NCBI GenBank assembly: GCA_009731425.1
Contig: AP018794.1
Coordinates: forward strand, 1,433,960 to 1,497,959
Length of the DNA stretch: 64,000 bases
Direction: 5' to 3'
DNA from: Lachnospiraceae bacterium KM106-2
Lineage (GTDB): Bacteria; Bacillota; Clostridia; Lachnospirales; Lachnospiraceae
The notes under the pieces are model-generated. The model made no database searches. It saw only the letters and a program-made list of their open reading frames with translations, and had not been told where the DNA came from. Numbering within the stretch: position 1 is the first letter of the stretch; each line of letters starts with the position of its first letter. Positions 8,485 to 17,413 of the stretch are shown here, piece after piece. The position numbers were made by a program, and so were the translations under genes.

Positions 8485-9140
8485 TATTTTCCTTCTTTCT
8501 TGTTATTTTCTAATAAATCCTGTCTAATAAAATTCGTTAACACTTTTTCTTCTTTTTCTGGCAGACCAAAGGTTTCTTTCCCAACCTGAATACTCTTGAT
8601 CAAAAATGCCATATTTCTTCCTAGTGTTCTCATCGTCTGACAGCCTTCTTTATCTGCATACACATCTTCTGGCGTATATCCATGTACCATATTCCAATAA
8701 TGGCTGGCAGCGATTGGCATGCTATTGATTGTAAAATACTTATTTAACTCATCAAAGGTTGCTGTCGTTCCTGCTCTTCTTGCTGATACAACAGCTGCTC
8801 CTACTTTCATTGTCTTATCCACTGCAAATGTGCTGTAGAATAATCGATCCAAAAAGGAAATTAAAGTACCATTTGCAGATGCATAGTAAACTGGCGATCC
8901 GATTACAATTCCATCACACTCTCTAAACTTTGGTGCCACTTCATTTACGAGATCATCAAAAATACATTGTCCTTTTTCAAAGCATTTACGACATCCAATA
9001 CAACCACGAATTGCTTTGTTTCCCACATGGATAATTTCTGTTTGAATTCCATCTTTGTTTAATGTTTCTGCCACTATAGACAATGCTGTTTTGGTACATC
9101 CGTTATTATTAGGACTTCCGTTGATCATTAATACCTTCAT
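8484..9140 (-). CDS. Flavodoxin/NADPH-dependent FMN reductase family protein
   Basis: A 218-aa flavoprotein with the FMN-reductase fold: N-terminal phosphate-binding loop GSPNNNGCTKTAL and the later GSPVYYASANGTLISFLDR motif. Four Cys (CIGCRKC at about 47-53 and C near 58) follow the iron-sulfur flavoprotein arrangement, but the spacing is loose and an Fe-S cluster is not certain. It is closely similar along its whole length to the protein encoded at 56042-56674. It sits between the aldo-keto reductase and flavin reductase genes in the MerR-controlled operon, suggesting a role in reductive detoxification. Confidence 0.88.
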   Translation of the reverse strand: MKVLMINGSPNNNGCTKTALSIVAETLNKDGIQTEIIHVGNKAIRGCIGCRKCFEKGQCIFDDLVNEVAPKFRECDGIVIGSPVYYASANGTLISFLDRLFYSTFAVDKTMKVGAAVVSARRAGTTATFDELNKYFTINSMPIAASHYWNMVHGYTPEDVYADKEGCQTMRTLGRNMAFLIKSIQVGKETFGLPEKEEKVLTNFIRQDLLENNKKEGK

Positions 9141-9181
9141 TACAATTCCTCCTTTATTTGCATTCGTTCCATTAGTAATAA

Positions 9182-10180
9182 TTATTTCACTATCTTCGAC
9201 CCACCAAAGACTTCAGACATCGGAATCTTATCTAACATTTCATCCAATTTCTTTACTTCTGATACACTTAGTTTTACTTCTGACGACTTTGCATTTTCTA
9301 GCATTCGTGATGGTTTTCGACTACCTGGAATTGGCACGATCCAAGGCTTCTTGCATAGCATCCACGCAAGAGAGATTTGCGCCATCGTCGCATTGTGTTC
9401 GTTAGATAGATTTTCTAACAATTGGAACAGTTCTCGATTGCGTTCGTAACTCTCTGCCTGAAATTGTGGCATTTTGCTTCTATAATCTAATTTAGAATCA
9501 AACTTCGAATGGGTATCATATTTTCCTGTTAATAATCCATTTGCCATAGGCGAAAAAGCAACTAGTCCTATCTTCAATTCTTCCAGTACTGGGAACAATG
9601 CTTCATAGTGTCTCGCCATCATAGAATAACGATTCTCTACCGCAGTTACCTTACATACTTTATCTGCCCGTCTAAGATACTCTTCACTTGCTTCAGAAAT
9701 TCCCCAATGTAGAATCTTTCCTTCCTGAATCAGTTTCTGCATCACCTCTGCAACTTCTTCCGGTTCCACAGTGGGATCGATTCTGTGCTGAAAATACAAA
9801 TCAATTCGATCTGTCTTTAATCTTTTTAACGTGCCTTCTATGGATCTTCGAATTGTTTCAGGTCTTGCGTCTGGAATCAATGGCTTATTCACTAAATTGC
9901 TTGTCATATCAAAATGAATTCCAAACTTGCTTACAATCTGAACCTGATTTCTAATCTCCGCTAATGCTTCTCCTACAAGAATTTCATTATCATGAGGATT
10001 CTCCTGTGTTCCATATATTTCAGCGGTATCAAAAAACGTATATCCGAAATCAAATGCTCTACGAATATCCTTTATTGCCTCGCTCTTTTCCGTAGGAGCT
10101 CCATATGCATGAGAGAACCCCATACACCCTAACCCAATGGAACTAACCTCCAGATCATCTCCTAATACTCTTTTTTCCAT
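9182..10180 (-). CDS. Aldo/keto reductase
   Basis: NADPH-dependent aldo/keto reductase of 332 aa, (beta/alpha)8 barrel. GLGCMGFSHAYG and FFDTAEIYG carry the catalytic Asp and Tyr; the Lys is in IVSKFG and the His in LYFQHRID. The cofactor loop near the end reads IPIPGSRKPSRMLENA. The type is like YakC/AKR13, which reduces aldehydes and ketones. It is the first gene of a four-gene operon, with a GGAAGGAG site before the ATG, and is read from the MerR-type promoter at 10243-10273. Natural substrates are unknown. Confidence 0.9.
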   Translation of the reverse strand: MEKRVLGDDLEVSSIGLGCMGFSHAYGAPTEKSEAIKDIRRAFDFGYTFFDTAEIYGTQENPHDNEILVGEALAEIRNQVQIVSKFGIHFDMTSNLVNKPLIPDARPETIRRSIEGTLKRLKTDRIDLYFQHRIDPTVEPEEVAEVMQKLIQEGKILHWGISEASEEYLRRADKVCKVTAVENRYSMMARHYEALFPVLEELKIGLVAFSPMANGLLTGKYDTHSKFDSKLDYRSKMPQFQAESYERNRELFQLLENLSNEHNATMAQISLAWMLCKKPWIVPIPGSRKPSRMLENAKSSEVKLSVSEVKKLDEMLDKIPMSEVFGGSKIVK

Positions 10181-10242
10181 TTTAATGCTCCTTCCTTTTT
10201 AATTTTCAGTTTACTTTCATTATTCCTGATGCTACAATTTAG

Positions 10243-10273
10243 ATTGTAGCACTCGGTTGTAACTACCGGTCAA
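10243..10273 (-). promoter_or_regulatory. MerR-type promoter with 19-bp spacer
   Basis: On the minus strand TTGACC (complement of 10268-10273) and TACAAT (complement of 10243-10248) are separated by exactly 19 bp, the over-long spacing that MerR-family activators correct by twisting DNA. The spacer has short dyad arms GTAG/CTAC. A GCTACAAT/ATTGTAGC palindrome (10231-10250) overlaps the -10. The divergent gene at 10318 encodes a MerR protein. Confidence 0.8.
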
Positions 10274-10317
10274 ATGTTTTTTATTAATTTTATAAATTAT
10301 ATCTGTGAGGTATCTAT

Positions 10318-10722
10318 ATGTATACGATGAAACAAGCCTGTGAAGAAGTCGGTATGACTTATGAAGCTTTAAAATTTTACTGTAATCAAAATCTTGTTCC
10401 CAATGTAAAACGTGATAAAAATAATCATCGCATTTTCAATGAACATGACATTGCCTGGATCAAAGGTCTGACTTGCCTCAAAAGTTGTGGAATGAGTATT
10501 AAGGAAATGAAAGAATATCTCGCTCTCTGTTTAGAAGGAGAATCTAGCATTCCAAAACGTCAAATTATCCTCGATGCAAAAAGAATAGCCTTACAAAAAT
10601 CAATGGAAGAAATACAAAAGAGTATCGATTATATTGATTGGAAACAGAACTTCTATCAAGAGGTATTGTCAGGAGAAACGAAATATTTCAGTAATCTTCT
10701 CTATGAAGAAAGCGAGGACTAA
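10318..10722 (+). CDS. MerR-family transcriptional regulator
   Basis: A 134-aa regulator. The N-terminal winged helix starts MYTMKQACEEVGMTYEALKFY with an RDKNNHRIFNEHDI wing, followed by a long dimerisation coiled coil (about 75-125). The C-terminus is short with no added ligand domain and lacks the metal-binding Cys pattern, so it belongs to the aldehyde/electrophile-type small MerR group (like AdhR/NmlR), though the activating Cys is not evident. It is divergent from the reductase operon across 137 bp that hold the 19-bp-spacer promoter, so it very likely activates that operon. Confidence 0.88.
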   Translation: MYTMKQACEEVGMTYEALKFYCNQNLVPNVKRDKNNHRIFNEHDIAWIKGLTCLKSCGMSIKEMKEYLALCLEGESSIPKRQIILDAKRIALQKSMEEIQKSIDYIDWKQNFYQEVLSGETKYFSNLLYEESED

Positions 10723-10748
10723 ACATAAGTCCCCGCTTTTTTCTCCTC

Positions 10749-11600
10749 TTAGTTGTGTAATTTCAACCCATGAAGCATCTTTGCAAAGTTTGGATCATCA
10801 TGATTTACAATCTCACTATGTCCAAGATCTAATTTTGCGATCTCGTTCATTTCTTCCTCTGTCAATGTAAAATCCCAAATATCGATATTCTGCTCGATTC
10901 TTTCTTTATGAACCGATTTTGGAATGATCACAACGCCACGCTGTGCATTCCAGCGAAGTGCAACTTGTGCTGCACTCTTTCCATATTTCTCTCCAATTGG
11001 AGATAACACTGGATGAGTAAAGATATTATTTCTTCCTTCCGCTAAAGGTCCCCATGCCATTGGTGTTACACCATAGTGCTTCATGATTTCAAGTGCATTT
11101 TCCTGTTGGAAGAAAGGATGTAATTCAACCTGATTAATGGCTGGAATGATGTCTACTGTCTCACATAAATCTGCAAGTCTTGCTGGATAGAAGTTGCATA
11201 CACCAATAGCTTTGATCTTACCTTCACGGTAAGCTTCTTCCATTGCTCTGTATGCACCAACATAATCTCCCATTGGCTGATGAATTAAATAGGCATCTAA
11301 ATAATCAAGACCAAGCTTATCGAGCGATGTCTGAATTGCCATTTTCGCACCTTCATAGCTTGCATCCTGAACCCAAAGTTTTGTTACAACAAATAATTCT
11401 TCTCTTGGCACACCTGCTCTTTTAATTGCAGCTCCTACCGATACCTCATTCATATATGCAGCTGCGGTATCGATTAATCTATAACCGCTGCTAATAGCAT
11501 CATAAACGGCCTGTTCACACTGTGCTGGGTCTGGGATCTGAAATACTCCGAATCCTTCCATCGGCATTTCCACTCCATTATTCAATGTAATATATTCCAT
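10749..11600 (-). CDS. Aldo/keto reductase (2,5-diketogluconate reductase-like)
   Basis: NADPH-dependent aldo/keto reductase of 283 aa, AKR5-like. Catalytic motifs are visible: LIDTAAAYMNE (Asp, Tyr), VTKLWV (Lys) and YLIHQPMGD (His). The cofactor motif IIPKSVHKERIEQN lies near the C-terminus. It is shorter than, and from a different subfamily than, the enzyme at 9182-10180. It is tail-to-tail with the MerR gene (26 bp apart) and head-to-head with the LysR gene at 11727, which probably regulates it. The physiological substrate is not known. Confidence 0.9.
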   Translation of the reverse strand: MEYITLNNGVEMPMEGFGVFQIPDPAQCEQAVYDAISSGYRLIDTAAAYMNEVSVGAAIKRAGVPREELFVVTKLWVQDASYEGAKMAIQTSLDKLGLDYLDAYLIHQPMGDYVGAYRAMEEAYREGKIKAIGVCNFYPARLADLCETVDIIPAINQVELHPFFQQENALEIMKHYGVTPMAWGPLAEGRNNIFTHPVLSPIGEKYGKSAAQVALRWNAQRGVVIIPKSVHKERIEQNIDIWDFTLTEEEMNEIAKLDLGHSEIVNHDDPNFAKMLHGLKLHN

Positions 11601-11726
11601 TATATAGTCCTCCTTGTTTTACATAATTGTTATTATAGTCATATCATAAATAAAAAATCAGAGAAAGTACAATTCATTTGACGACTTGTGCTATAATTAT
11701 CAGTAATAGTAAAGGAGGTTTATCCT

Positions 11727-12581
11727 ATGATTGAAATTTATTTACTGGAACAGCTTGTTGCAGTCGCTAAGTGTGGGACATTATCTGCGGCTGCAGAACA
11801 TTTGCATATGACACAACCTGCCTTAAGCAAGTCCATGCAGAAATTAGAGAATCTGATAGAGATCACGTTATTTGAACGAAAAAAGAACAAAATCTCAATA
11901 AATGAAACAGGAGAACTCGCTGCGGAACTGGCTGAACAGATTCTAAAACAAGAAGAAAACATGTTAACGAGACTTCGTCATTTTGATAAGAGCAGACATA
12001 CGATTTCTCTAGGATCCTGTGCGCCTATTCCTATTGCTGAAATCGTTCCTCTGTTATCACAAAACTTTTCGAATTTCACGATTTCTTCCTTCTTAGAAGA
12101 TGATGAAGTCAAGCTAATAAATGACCTATATGAGGAGCAATATCAATTGATCGTATTAAGTTACGCTCCAGACGATGATAGCCTCTATATCAAAGAATAC
12201 TCGAAAGAGCAGCTTTACCTTTTAGTTCCTAAAGCGCATCCTCTTTCGAAATTTGATCAGTTACATTTTTCAGACTTTGATGGGCAAAATATTTTACTCC
12301 ATTCTAAAATTGGCTCATGGAATGACCTAGCACGGACTAATCTTCCCAAGTCACATTTTATGGTCATGGATAATCTTGATGCTCTTAGCAACGTGTTTGA
12401 AACCGGATCCTTTCCTGCATTTACAACTGACGTTATGATCCAAAGTCAAAATAATCTGTCTGACGATGTGAAAGCAATCCCGATTCAAGACGAAGCTGCA
12501 ACAATGCATTATTACTGCATCTGTAAAAAGAGTAATCAAGAAAAGTTCGATAAGATATTTCAAACACTTTCCAATTTATAG
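11727..12581 (+). CDS. LysR-family transcriptional regulator
   Basis: A 284-aa LysR protein: N-terminal helix-turn-helix (SAAAEHLHMTQPALSKSMQKLE) and a short two-lobed effector domain. A strong AAAGGAGG site precedes the ATG. It is transcribed away from the aldo/keto reductase at 10749-11600 over a 126-bp gap with a TATAAT -10 box just ahead, the classic arrangement of a LysR regulator and its target. It ends 4 bp from the stop of the convergent DUF1848 gene with no clear terminator between them. Confidence 0.9.
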   Translation: MIEIYLLEQLVAVAKCGTLSAAAEHLHMTQPALSKSMQKLENLIEITLFERKKNKISINETGELAAELAEQILKQEENMLTRLRHFDKSRHTISLGSCAPIPIAEIVPLLSQNFSNFTISSFLEDDEVKLINDLYEEQYQLIVLSYAPDDDSLYIKEYSKEQLYLLVPKAHPLSKFDQLHFSDFDGQNILLHSKIGSWNDLARTNLPKSHFMVMDNLDALSNVFETGSFPAFTTDVMIQSQNNLSDDVKAIPIQDEAATMHYYCICKKSNQEKFDKIFQTLSNL

Positions 12582-12585
12582 AATA

Positions 12586-13527
12586 TTACAAATGATCAAA
12601 CGGCAAAGTCATCTGCCCATCATAATAAGACTCCTGCCTGGCTTCCTTTATTTGATCCCCGTCCCTAAACCCTCCAATGAGAAATGGTGATTGGGGATCA
12701 TGAAGCTTTAAATTCTGTTTTACCGTTGCACGGTCGTAATTCGCATAACAATAGAGGCAGCCATGACCACAAGTGTGATACATGCCGATATCATTTCCAA
12801 GCAAGCAGTCACATCCCTCTCTCGCACCTTTTTTACTTTTAGGTACGATAAGACTTGCTCCTACTGCTCGTTCTAATACCTCTTTTGTCATACATCCTGT
12901 GGTATCGACACCATAGGGTTGTAACTCTGTTCCTTCACAACAGCTTCTGATGGTGATTCCATATCGTCTTCCAATTTCCACAAATGCTTGTCCGATCTGC
13001 TCTCGCTCTGATCTAGTCACTTGCCTTACACCAGGGAAATTTCTCTTCGTCTTCTCATATAAGTCAATAAAACTAATCACACAATTGTCCACATAACCTT
13101 GTAACCGATTGGCCATTTTCTCAAATGCCTGAACATGAAATTCTACTGTATAACGATCCGAGATAAAGATTGGATCATAGCGCCAGCCAATACAGTTGAT
13201 TCCCACGATCTTTGATAGTCTCTGAAAGGATTCCATCACCACACCCTTATCTGGCACATAAGGTTCAATTTCTTTCCCATATGGCGTGATTGTCACAAAC
13301 CAAAACTGTCGGAAGGCATTTAACTCCTCTAATCGAGGAAGCATCGGCTGGGGATTCTTCGTACAAAAGCATAAGATATCTACCACATCCGGCGATAATT
13401 GATAACGGATGACTTGCTCTTTATAATAAGGATTTCTCGTTAACACATATCCCTCTTTAATTCGATTATAAAACCATTCACTAAAGTAAGCCGGGATATC
13501 CGTTCGGCTCCCTGTATTGATCACCAA
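12586..13527 (-). CDS. DUF1848 family protein
   Basis: A 313-aa protein of family DUF1848, whose function is not established. Signatures: N-terminal SRTDIPAYFSEWF, WRYDPIF in the middle, and a C-terminal Cys cluster GCDCLLGNDIGMYHTCGHGC followed by LYCYAN, resembling a metal or Fe-S site related to radical SAM-like proteins. The start is taken as TTG at 13527, since it gives the usual N-terminal length and lies 10 bases after GGAGG; GTG at 13524 is the alternative. A divergent HD-domain gene starts 112 bp upstream. Confidence 0.85.
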   Translation of the reverse strand: MVINTGSRTDIPAYFSEWFYNRIKEGYVLTRNPYYKEQVIRYQLSPDVVDILCFCTKNPQPMLPRLEELNAFRQFWFVTITPYGKEIEPYVPDKGVVMESFQRLSKIVGINCIGWRYDPIFISDRYTVEFHVQAFEKMANRLQGYVDNCVISFIDLYEKTKRNFPGVRQVTRSEREQIGQAFVEIGRRYGITIRSCCEGTELQPYGVDTTGCMTKEVLERAVGASLIVPKSKKGAREGCDCLLGNDIGMYHTCGHGCLYCYANYDRATVKQNLKLHDPQSPFLIGGFRDGDQIKEARQESYYDGQMTLPFDHL

Positions 13528-13639
13528 TTCTCTGAAACCTCCTTACATTCTCTCTCTACCCAATGATACCATAACTTGATTTTTCTTACTATATGTACTA
13601 AAATACTTCAATAAATGACATTGTTAAAGGAGTCAGACT

Positions 13640-14131
13640 ATGAATTTAATAACGGAAGTTTATACCAAAATGATCGCTTATTTTGCTAACGATCCTAAGC
13701 GGATTCAGCATTTCACCAAGGTACATAGTTATGCGAAATTAATCGGTGAATTAGAAGAAATTGACGATGATACTATGTTTATTTTAGAAACAGCTGCTCT
13801 TGTTCATGATATCGGGATTAAAAAGGCAGAACTAGAATGCCATAGCTCCAATGGAAAACTCCAAGAAAAGTATGGACCTGATGAAGCAAAATTTTTATTA
13901 ATGGATCTTAACTATGATGCGAAGATCATCGATCGTGTCTGCTATCTCGTTGGTCATCACCACACCTATAACAAGATTACCGGACTGGACTATCAAATTC
14001 TGGTAGAAGCTGATTTTCTTGTTAATCTATATGAAGATGGATTAAATGATCAAGCGACTCATTATGCTTATACAAAAATCTTTCAAACGAAATCAGGAAA
14101 AGCTCTCTGTACTGCTATGTTCGGCAACTAA
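13640..14131 (+). CDS. HD-domain phosphohydrolase-like protein
   Basis: A 163-aa single-domain HD protein. The metal-binding His-Asp doublet is in TAALVHDIGIKKAE. An upstream His (HFTKVHSYAKLIGE) and a later His pair in VGHHHTYNK complete the pattern. These are usually metal-dependent phosphohydrolases acting on nucleotides or small phosphoesters; the substrate here is unknown. It has its own ribosome binding site (AAAGGAGTC) and ends at a bidirectional terminator. Confidence 0.85.
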   Translation: MNLITEVYTKMIAYFANDPKRIQHFTKVHSYAKLIGELEEIDDDTMFILETAALVHDIGIKKAELECHSSNGKLQEKYGPDEAKFLLMDLNYDAKIIDRVCYLVGHHHTYNKITGLDYQILVEADFLVNLYEDGLNDQATHYAYTKIFQTKSGKALCTAMFGN

Positions 14132-14136
14132 TAAAA

Positions 14137-14174
14137 AAGTCTGAATCGATATTTTCTAACATCGCTTCAGACTT
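14137..14174. terminator. Bidirectional terminator
   Basis: AAGTCTGAA...TTCAGACTT with an inner CGAT/ATCG pair forms a stem flanked by an A-run on the left and ATTTTATTT on the right. It lies between the convergent HD gene (stop at 14131) and chromate transporter gene (stop at 14182) and can serve both. Confidence 0.8.
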
Positions 14175-14181
14175 ATTTTAT

Positions 14182-14745
14182 TTATCTGCGCAATATCATA
14201 AAGAGAACATTTCCCACGCCACATAATAACATGACGATAATGGGATTTGTCTTTCTTCTTTTAATCAAGTAGCAAGCTACGACAAACAACAGTACTAATT
14301 CCATTCGAATCTCTCTTAGGCTGGTGAATCCACCACTTCCCCAAAAGGCCGAGATTAAAATCGTAATACCCGCACTTGCGATCATGGCTACTACTGCAGG
14401 TCGAATCGAATCTAAAGTCTCTTTAAATGCATTTCCTTTTCGGTATTTGATATAAAGATACGCTAAAAAGGAAGTTATGATACAAGAAGGTAAAATACAT
14501 CCTATCGTAGCTGCGATTGCTCCCACAATTCCTCCTGTTTTTAACCCAACAAATGTTGCTGCATTGATAGCGATAGGACCAGGTGTCATCTGTGAGATCG
14601 TGATCAGATCTGCGAATTGTTGTACGGATAGCCACTGATGTATGGTAACCACTTGATTCTTGATCAGTGGAAGTGCTGCATATCCTCCACCGAAGCTAAA
14701 TAGACCTATTTTGATAAAACTATAGAATAACTGTATATAGATCAT
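14182..14745 (-). CDS. Chromate transporter family protein, second half
   Basis: A 187-aa membrane protein of the CHR family. FSFGGGYAALPLI and the MTPGPIAINAATFVG motif are the family signature of one six-helix half. In this family a full transporter is either one fused protein or a pair of short ones. The partner is the gene upstream, overlapping by four bases (ATGA), so the two are probably made together and form a heterodimer. Chromate efflux is the named activity of the family; the natural anion in an anaerobe is uncertain. Confidence 0.88.
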   Translation of the reverse strand: MIYIQLFYSFIKIGLFSFGGGYAALPLIKNQVVTIHQWLSVQQFADLITISQMTPGPIAINAATFVGLKTGGIVGAIAATIGCILPSCIITSFLAYLYIKYRKGNAFKETLDSIRPAVVAMIASAGITILISAFWGSGGFTSLREIRMELVLLFVVACYLIKRRKTNPIIVMLLCGVGNVLFMILRR

Positions 14746-15305
14746 ATTTTCCTCCTTGTCTTCACAATTGTTTTAATCAAACCAATTGCTCCGCAAACGA
14801 GTATGACATAAATGACATTGATATTAAAAATTGCAGTTGCAATAAATGCTCCGATCATGATTGCAATCGATAATACATTCTTGGTTGCAACGACACCACA
14901 TCCCATATCATAAACAACAATAGCGATGATAGCTCCAACACCTGACTGCATGCCATCTAACATCGCTTTTACATAGGGATTGGTCTGAAATGCCTCATAG
15001 AAGAAAGAGATTACAAAAATAATAAAAAATGGTGGTAGTATCGTCCCAAGGATCGATACCAACATTCCCATTATACCCGCGAGTTTATAACCTATGACAA
15101 TTGCCCCATTTACGGCAATCGGACCTGGTACTGACTGTGCGATCGCCACGAGATCTAACATCTCCTCTTCCTCAATCCAATGATATTCATCTACAAATTT
15201 CTTTTTCATCAACGTGATGATGACATATCCTCCACCAAAGGTAAACGCACTTAAATACAAAGTAGAGAGAAATAACTTCACCAACTGTCTTCTTTTATCT
15301 GACAT
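14742..15305 (-). CDS. Chromate transporter family protein, first half
   Basis: Short CHR-family membrane protein of 187 aa, with motifs FTFGGGYVIITLM and SVPGPIAVNGAIVIG. I start it at the ATG at 15305, seven bases after GGAGG; a longer frame reaching 15353 runs into the -35 box of the promoter and is unlikely. A promoter with TTGCAA and TATACT boxes 18 bp apart lies immediately upstream. It pairs with the downstream short CHR gene. Confidence 0.88.
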   Translation of the reverse strand: MSDKRRQLVKLFLSTLYLSAFTFGGGYVIITLMKKKFVDEYHWIEEEEMLDLVAIAQSVPGPIAVNGAIVIGYKLAGIMGMLVSILGTILPPFFIIFVISFFYEAFQTNPYVKAMLDGMQSGVGAIIAIVVYDMGCGVVATKNVLSIAIMIGAFIATAIFNINVIYVILVCGAIGLIKTIVKTRRKI

Positions 15306-15323
15306 AATTTTTCCTCCATCGTT

Positions 15324-15353
15324 AGTATAACGCAACAGCGAAAAAACTTGCAA
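15324..15353 (-). promoter_or_regulatory. Promoter of the chromate transporter pair
   Basis: Minus-strand TTGCAA (15348-15353) and TATACT (complement of 15324-15329) separated by 18 bp, with the CHR start codon about 20 bp downstream. Confidence 0.6.
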
Positions 15354-15400
15354 GCATATGCCAGCTTGTTTACTTATCTTTTACTTATCACTGACAAAGA

Positions 15401-15446
15401 AAAGCTGTCACAGTAATATCTCTTAAATACTACTGCGACAGCTTTT
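15401..15446 (-). terminator. Terminator of carD-like gene
   Basis: AAAGCTGTC and GACAGCTTT arms with an inner CAGTA/TACTG pair form a long stem right behind the CarD stop. T-rich sequence follows on both strands; the plus side has seven T, but only the CarD gene ends here. Confidence 0.7.
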
Positions 15447-15447
15447 T

Positions 15448-15960
15448 TTATATCTCTATTCTATTCTTAATGGAATCCATAATGAATGCCTTTACCTCAT
15501 CTAAATTCATGTTGAGGGCAATGGCAAATTCACCATAAAGACAATCTTCTGAAAGTTTTAAATATTTATTATCTCCACTGGTTACCTTTTTTCCTTCTGA
15601 TAACCTAGCTTTTTTTCTCAGATAAAGTGTTTTGATGATTCGGATACATTCTCTACAATCACATGTTTTTAATGACCCTTTAAACTGTTGCTCTCTCATC
15701 TTATCATCTGGGATCCATAGCGCCTCTAACTCAGGTATTTCATCGATCAGCGCTAAAGCCTCCTCTTTTGAAACAGCAGGACGCATGATCACTTTCTGAT
15801 GATCAACCGGTGTGAAGATTCGGCTACCCTTCTCATAGACAGGTTCCAACGTATAATATAATTTATCTTTTGGAATTCCATCCATCGCAATCTTGCCAAT
15901 CTCCTCTACTACGCAGACACCTTTTGTTCCGTAAATAACATAATCACCGATTTCAAACAT
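15448..15960 (-). CDS. CarD-family transcription regulator
   Basis: A 170-aa protein with an N-terminal CarD/TRCF RNA polymerase-interacting Tudor-like domain: MFEIGDYVIYGTKGVCVVEEI, then the loop with SRIFTPVDHQKVIMRP. The C-terminal part is helical and basic (KTLYLRKKARLSEGKK). CarD proteins bind the beta subunit of RNA polymerase and affect open-complex stability at promoters. The ATG at 15960 is preferred to 15966 because GAGGAG then sits 7 bases upstream. It contains an added CDCREC motif whose role is unknown. Confidence 0.9.
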   Translation of the reverse strand: MFEIGDYVIYGTKGVCVVEEIGKIAMDGIPKDKLYYTLEPVYEKGSRIFTPVDHQKVIMRPAVSKEEALALIDEIPELEALWIPDDKMREQQFKGSLKTCDCRECIRIIKTLYLRKKARLSEGKKVTSGDNKYLKLSEDCLYGEFAIALNMNLDEVKAFIMDSIKNRIEI

Positions 15961-16112
15961 ATTCATGCTCCTCTCTATTTCTATTCTATCAGAAATAAAG
16001 GGTAGATGTAAGTAAATTTTAGAAAAATATACAAATTTCAGTAATTATTACACAAAATACAGAATTTAGATTTGTGCAAATTAACAATGTAAAAGCGCCA
16101 CTTGTATCTTCC

Positions 16113-17343
16113 TTACAGTTCGCCTTTTGCAATGCGTACTAATATATCACGATAGCTGTTTAAAAGAATACTAATATTTTTCTTGTCCTCTGGAGACACC
16201 ATCATATTTACACCAAAGGTAATTTCATTCTGATAGGTACTCACTGCCATCTGTAGATTAGAAGCATATTTCATTGAACCAGAAATAAAACAATCCTTGG
16301 TTTCTACTCCTTGAAATGAAAGTGCTTTCTCATCAATGATTCCTAGATTCGTGAGTGCAACCCTTGGGTTCTTCACTGATCTTCCTATAATCCTTGCAGA
16401 CCATTTATGAGGGAGTATTCGAAATGCAAGATGCAACAATCGTAATTCTTTTAAACAGTTTCCACTTTGCTTCTCACTTTCCATCTGCACATGTATTGCT
16501 TGAAGTAACTCTAAAAAGCTTAAATCATCGAGATTCTCAATTGTCGTATAAAGATTCCCCATTTGATTACAAAGTCCAAATCTTCTAGGATTCTTAGCAT
16601 ACCTTCTAGTATCGATTGGTGCATACAAGGTATGAAGCGAATAATCTAACCCTTCTTTTATTGCAACATAATAGACTGCCATGAAGAGGTCATTAAAGGA
16701 TACCTTTTTTTCTTTTATGTACTGATGAAGTTTATCAAAATAAAGACTCTCTAACTTTCGCGTTTAAAAATACGGGCTCATCTCCACCTTCAAACGAAAT
16801 ATCTTCCACTTTTGATTCCAGCCGTTCTACTTTCTTATTCGGCAACCTGCATTCCTTTAGCCAAGAGAGTCCTCTATCTTTTCCTTTATACTGGCTCTGT
16901 GGCTTCACACCAGCAATGATCTGATTATAATAATAACACAACAGATATAGATATCGTTTAAATCCCATACCATCACAAAGCATATGATTCATAACTATGA
17001 CTAATCTGTCTTTATCTTTTTCTCGTAATAATACAACACGAATCTGTGCGTCGGTATCGATCACTTTAGTTGTCGTTAAGATTTTACTCGCATACGCTGC
17101 TCCATTTGAAGTATCGGCAAGCTCCACAGATAATGGTTTCTTCGATGGAAGGTATCTTCCATGTAAAAATCTGCATGCTAGTTGTGGCAGGTCGATAGTC
17201 GTTTCATTTAAGGCCTGTTCTAAAATATCTTTTTGTAAATGTCCATTAAAAGTGATACATCCATGCATCTGATGGTTATGATACTTCGAAAACGCAAGTT
17301 GAACATAATCAAATGCTTGAACGGATAAATTATTTTTCTTCAT
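16113..17343 (-). pseudogene. Condensation/acetyltransferase-like gene split by a frameshift
   Basis: Two consecutive frames (17343-16735 and about 16734-16113) together encode one CoA-dependent acyltransferase of the condensation/alcohol acetyltransferase-like group found in clostridia. The N-terminal half holds the HxxxD active-site motif (VMNHMLCDGMGF). The C-terminal half begins smoothly with DKLHQYIKEKKVSFNDLFMA and carries the second half-domain (RVALTNLGIIDE). The first frame stops at TGA (16735-16737) directly after a T run at 16737-16740; dropping one T, or a +1 ribosomal shift on TTT-TGA, joins both halves perfectly. Only this one lesion is seen. A sequencing error, a young pseudogene, or programmed frameshifting are all possible. 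The start is at ATG 17343, behind GGAAAGGA. Confidence 0.75.
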
Positions 17344-17399
17344 AACTCTTATCCTTTCCAACTTTATTTACCTGCGTTTCCATTTTACCACAATTTTAC

Positions 17400-17413
17400 T
17401 TGTGTTTACACAA
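17400..17413. promoter_or_regulatory. Palindrome upstream of the acyltransferase gene
   Basis: TTGTGTTTACACAA, a 14-bp near-perfect dyad (TTGTG/CACAA), lies about 57 bp ahead of the acyltransferase start in the gap to the small membrane protein gene. It could be a regulator site; no cognate regulator is apparent. Confidence 0.3.
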
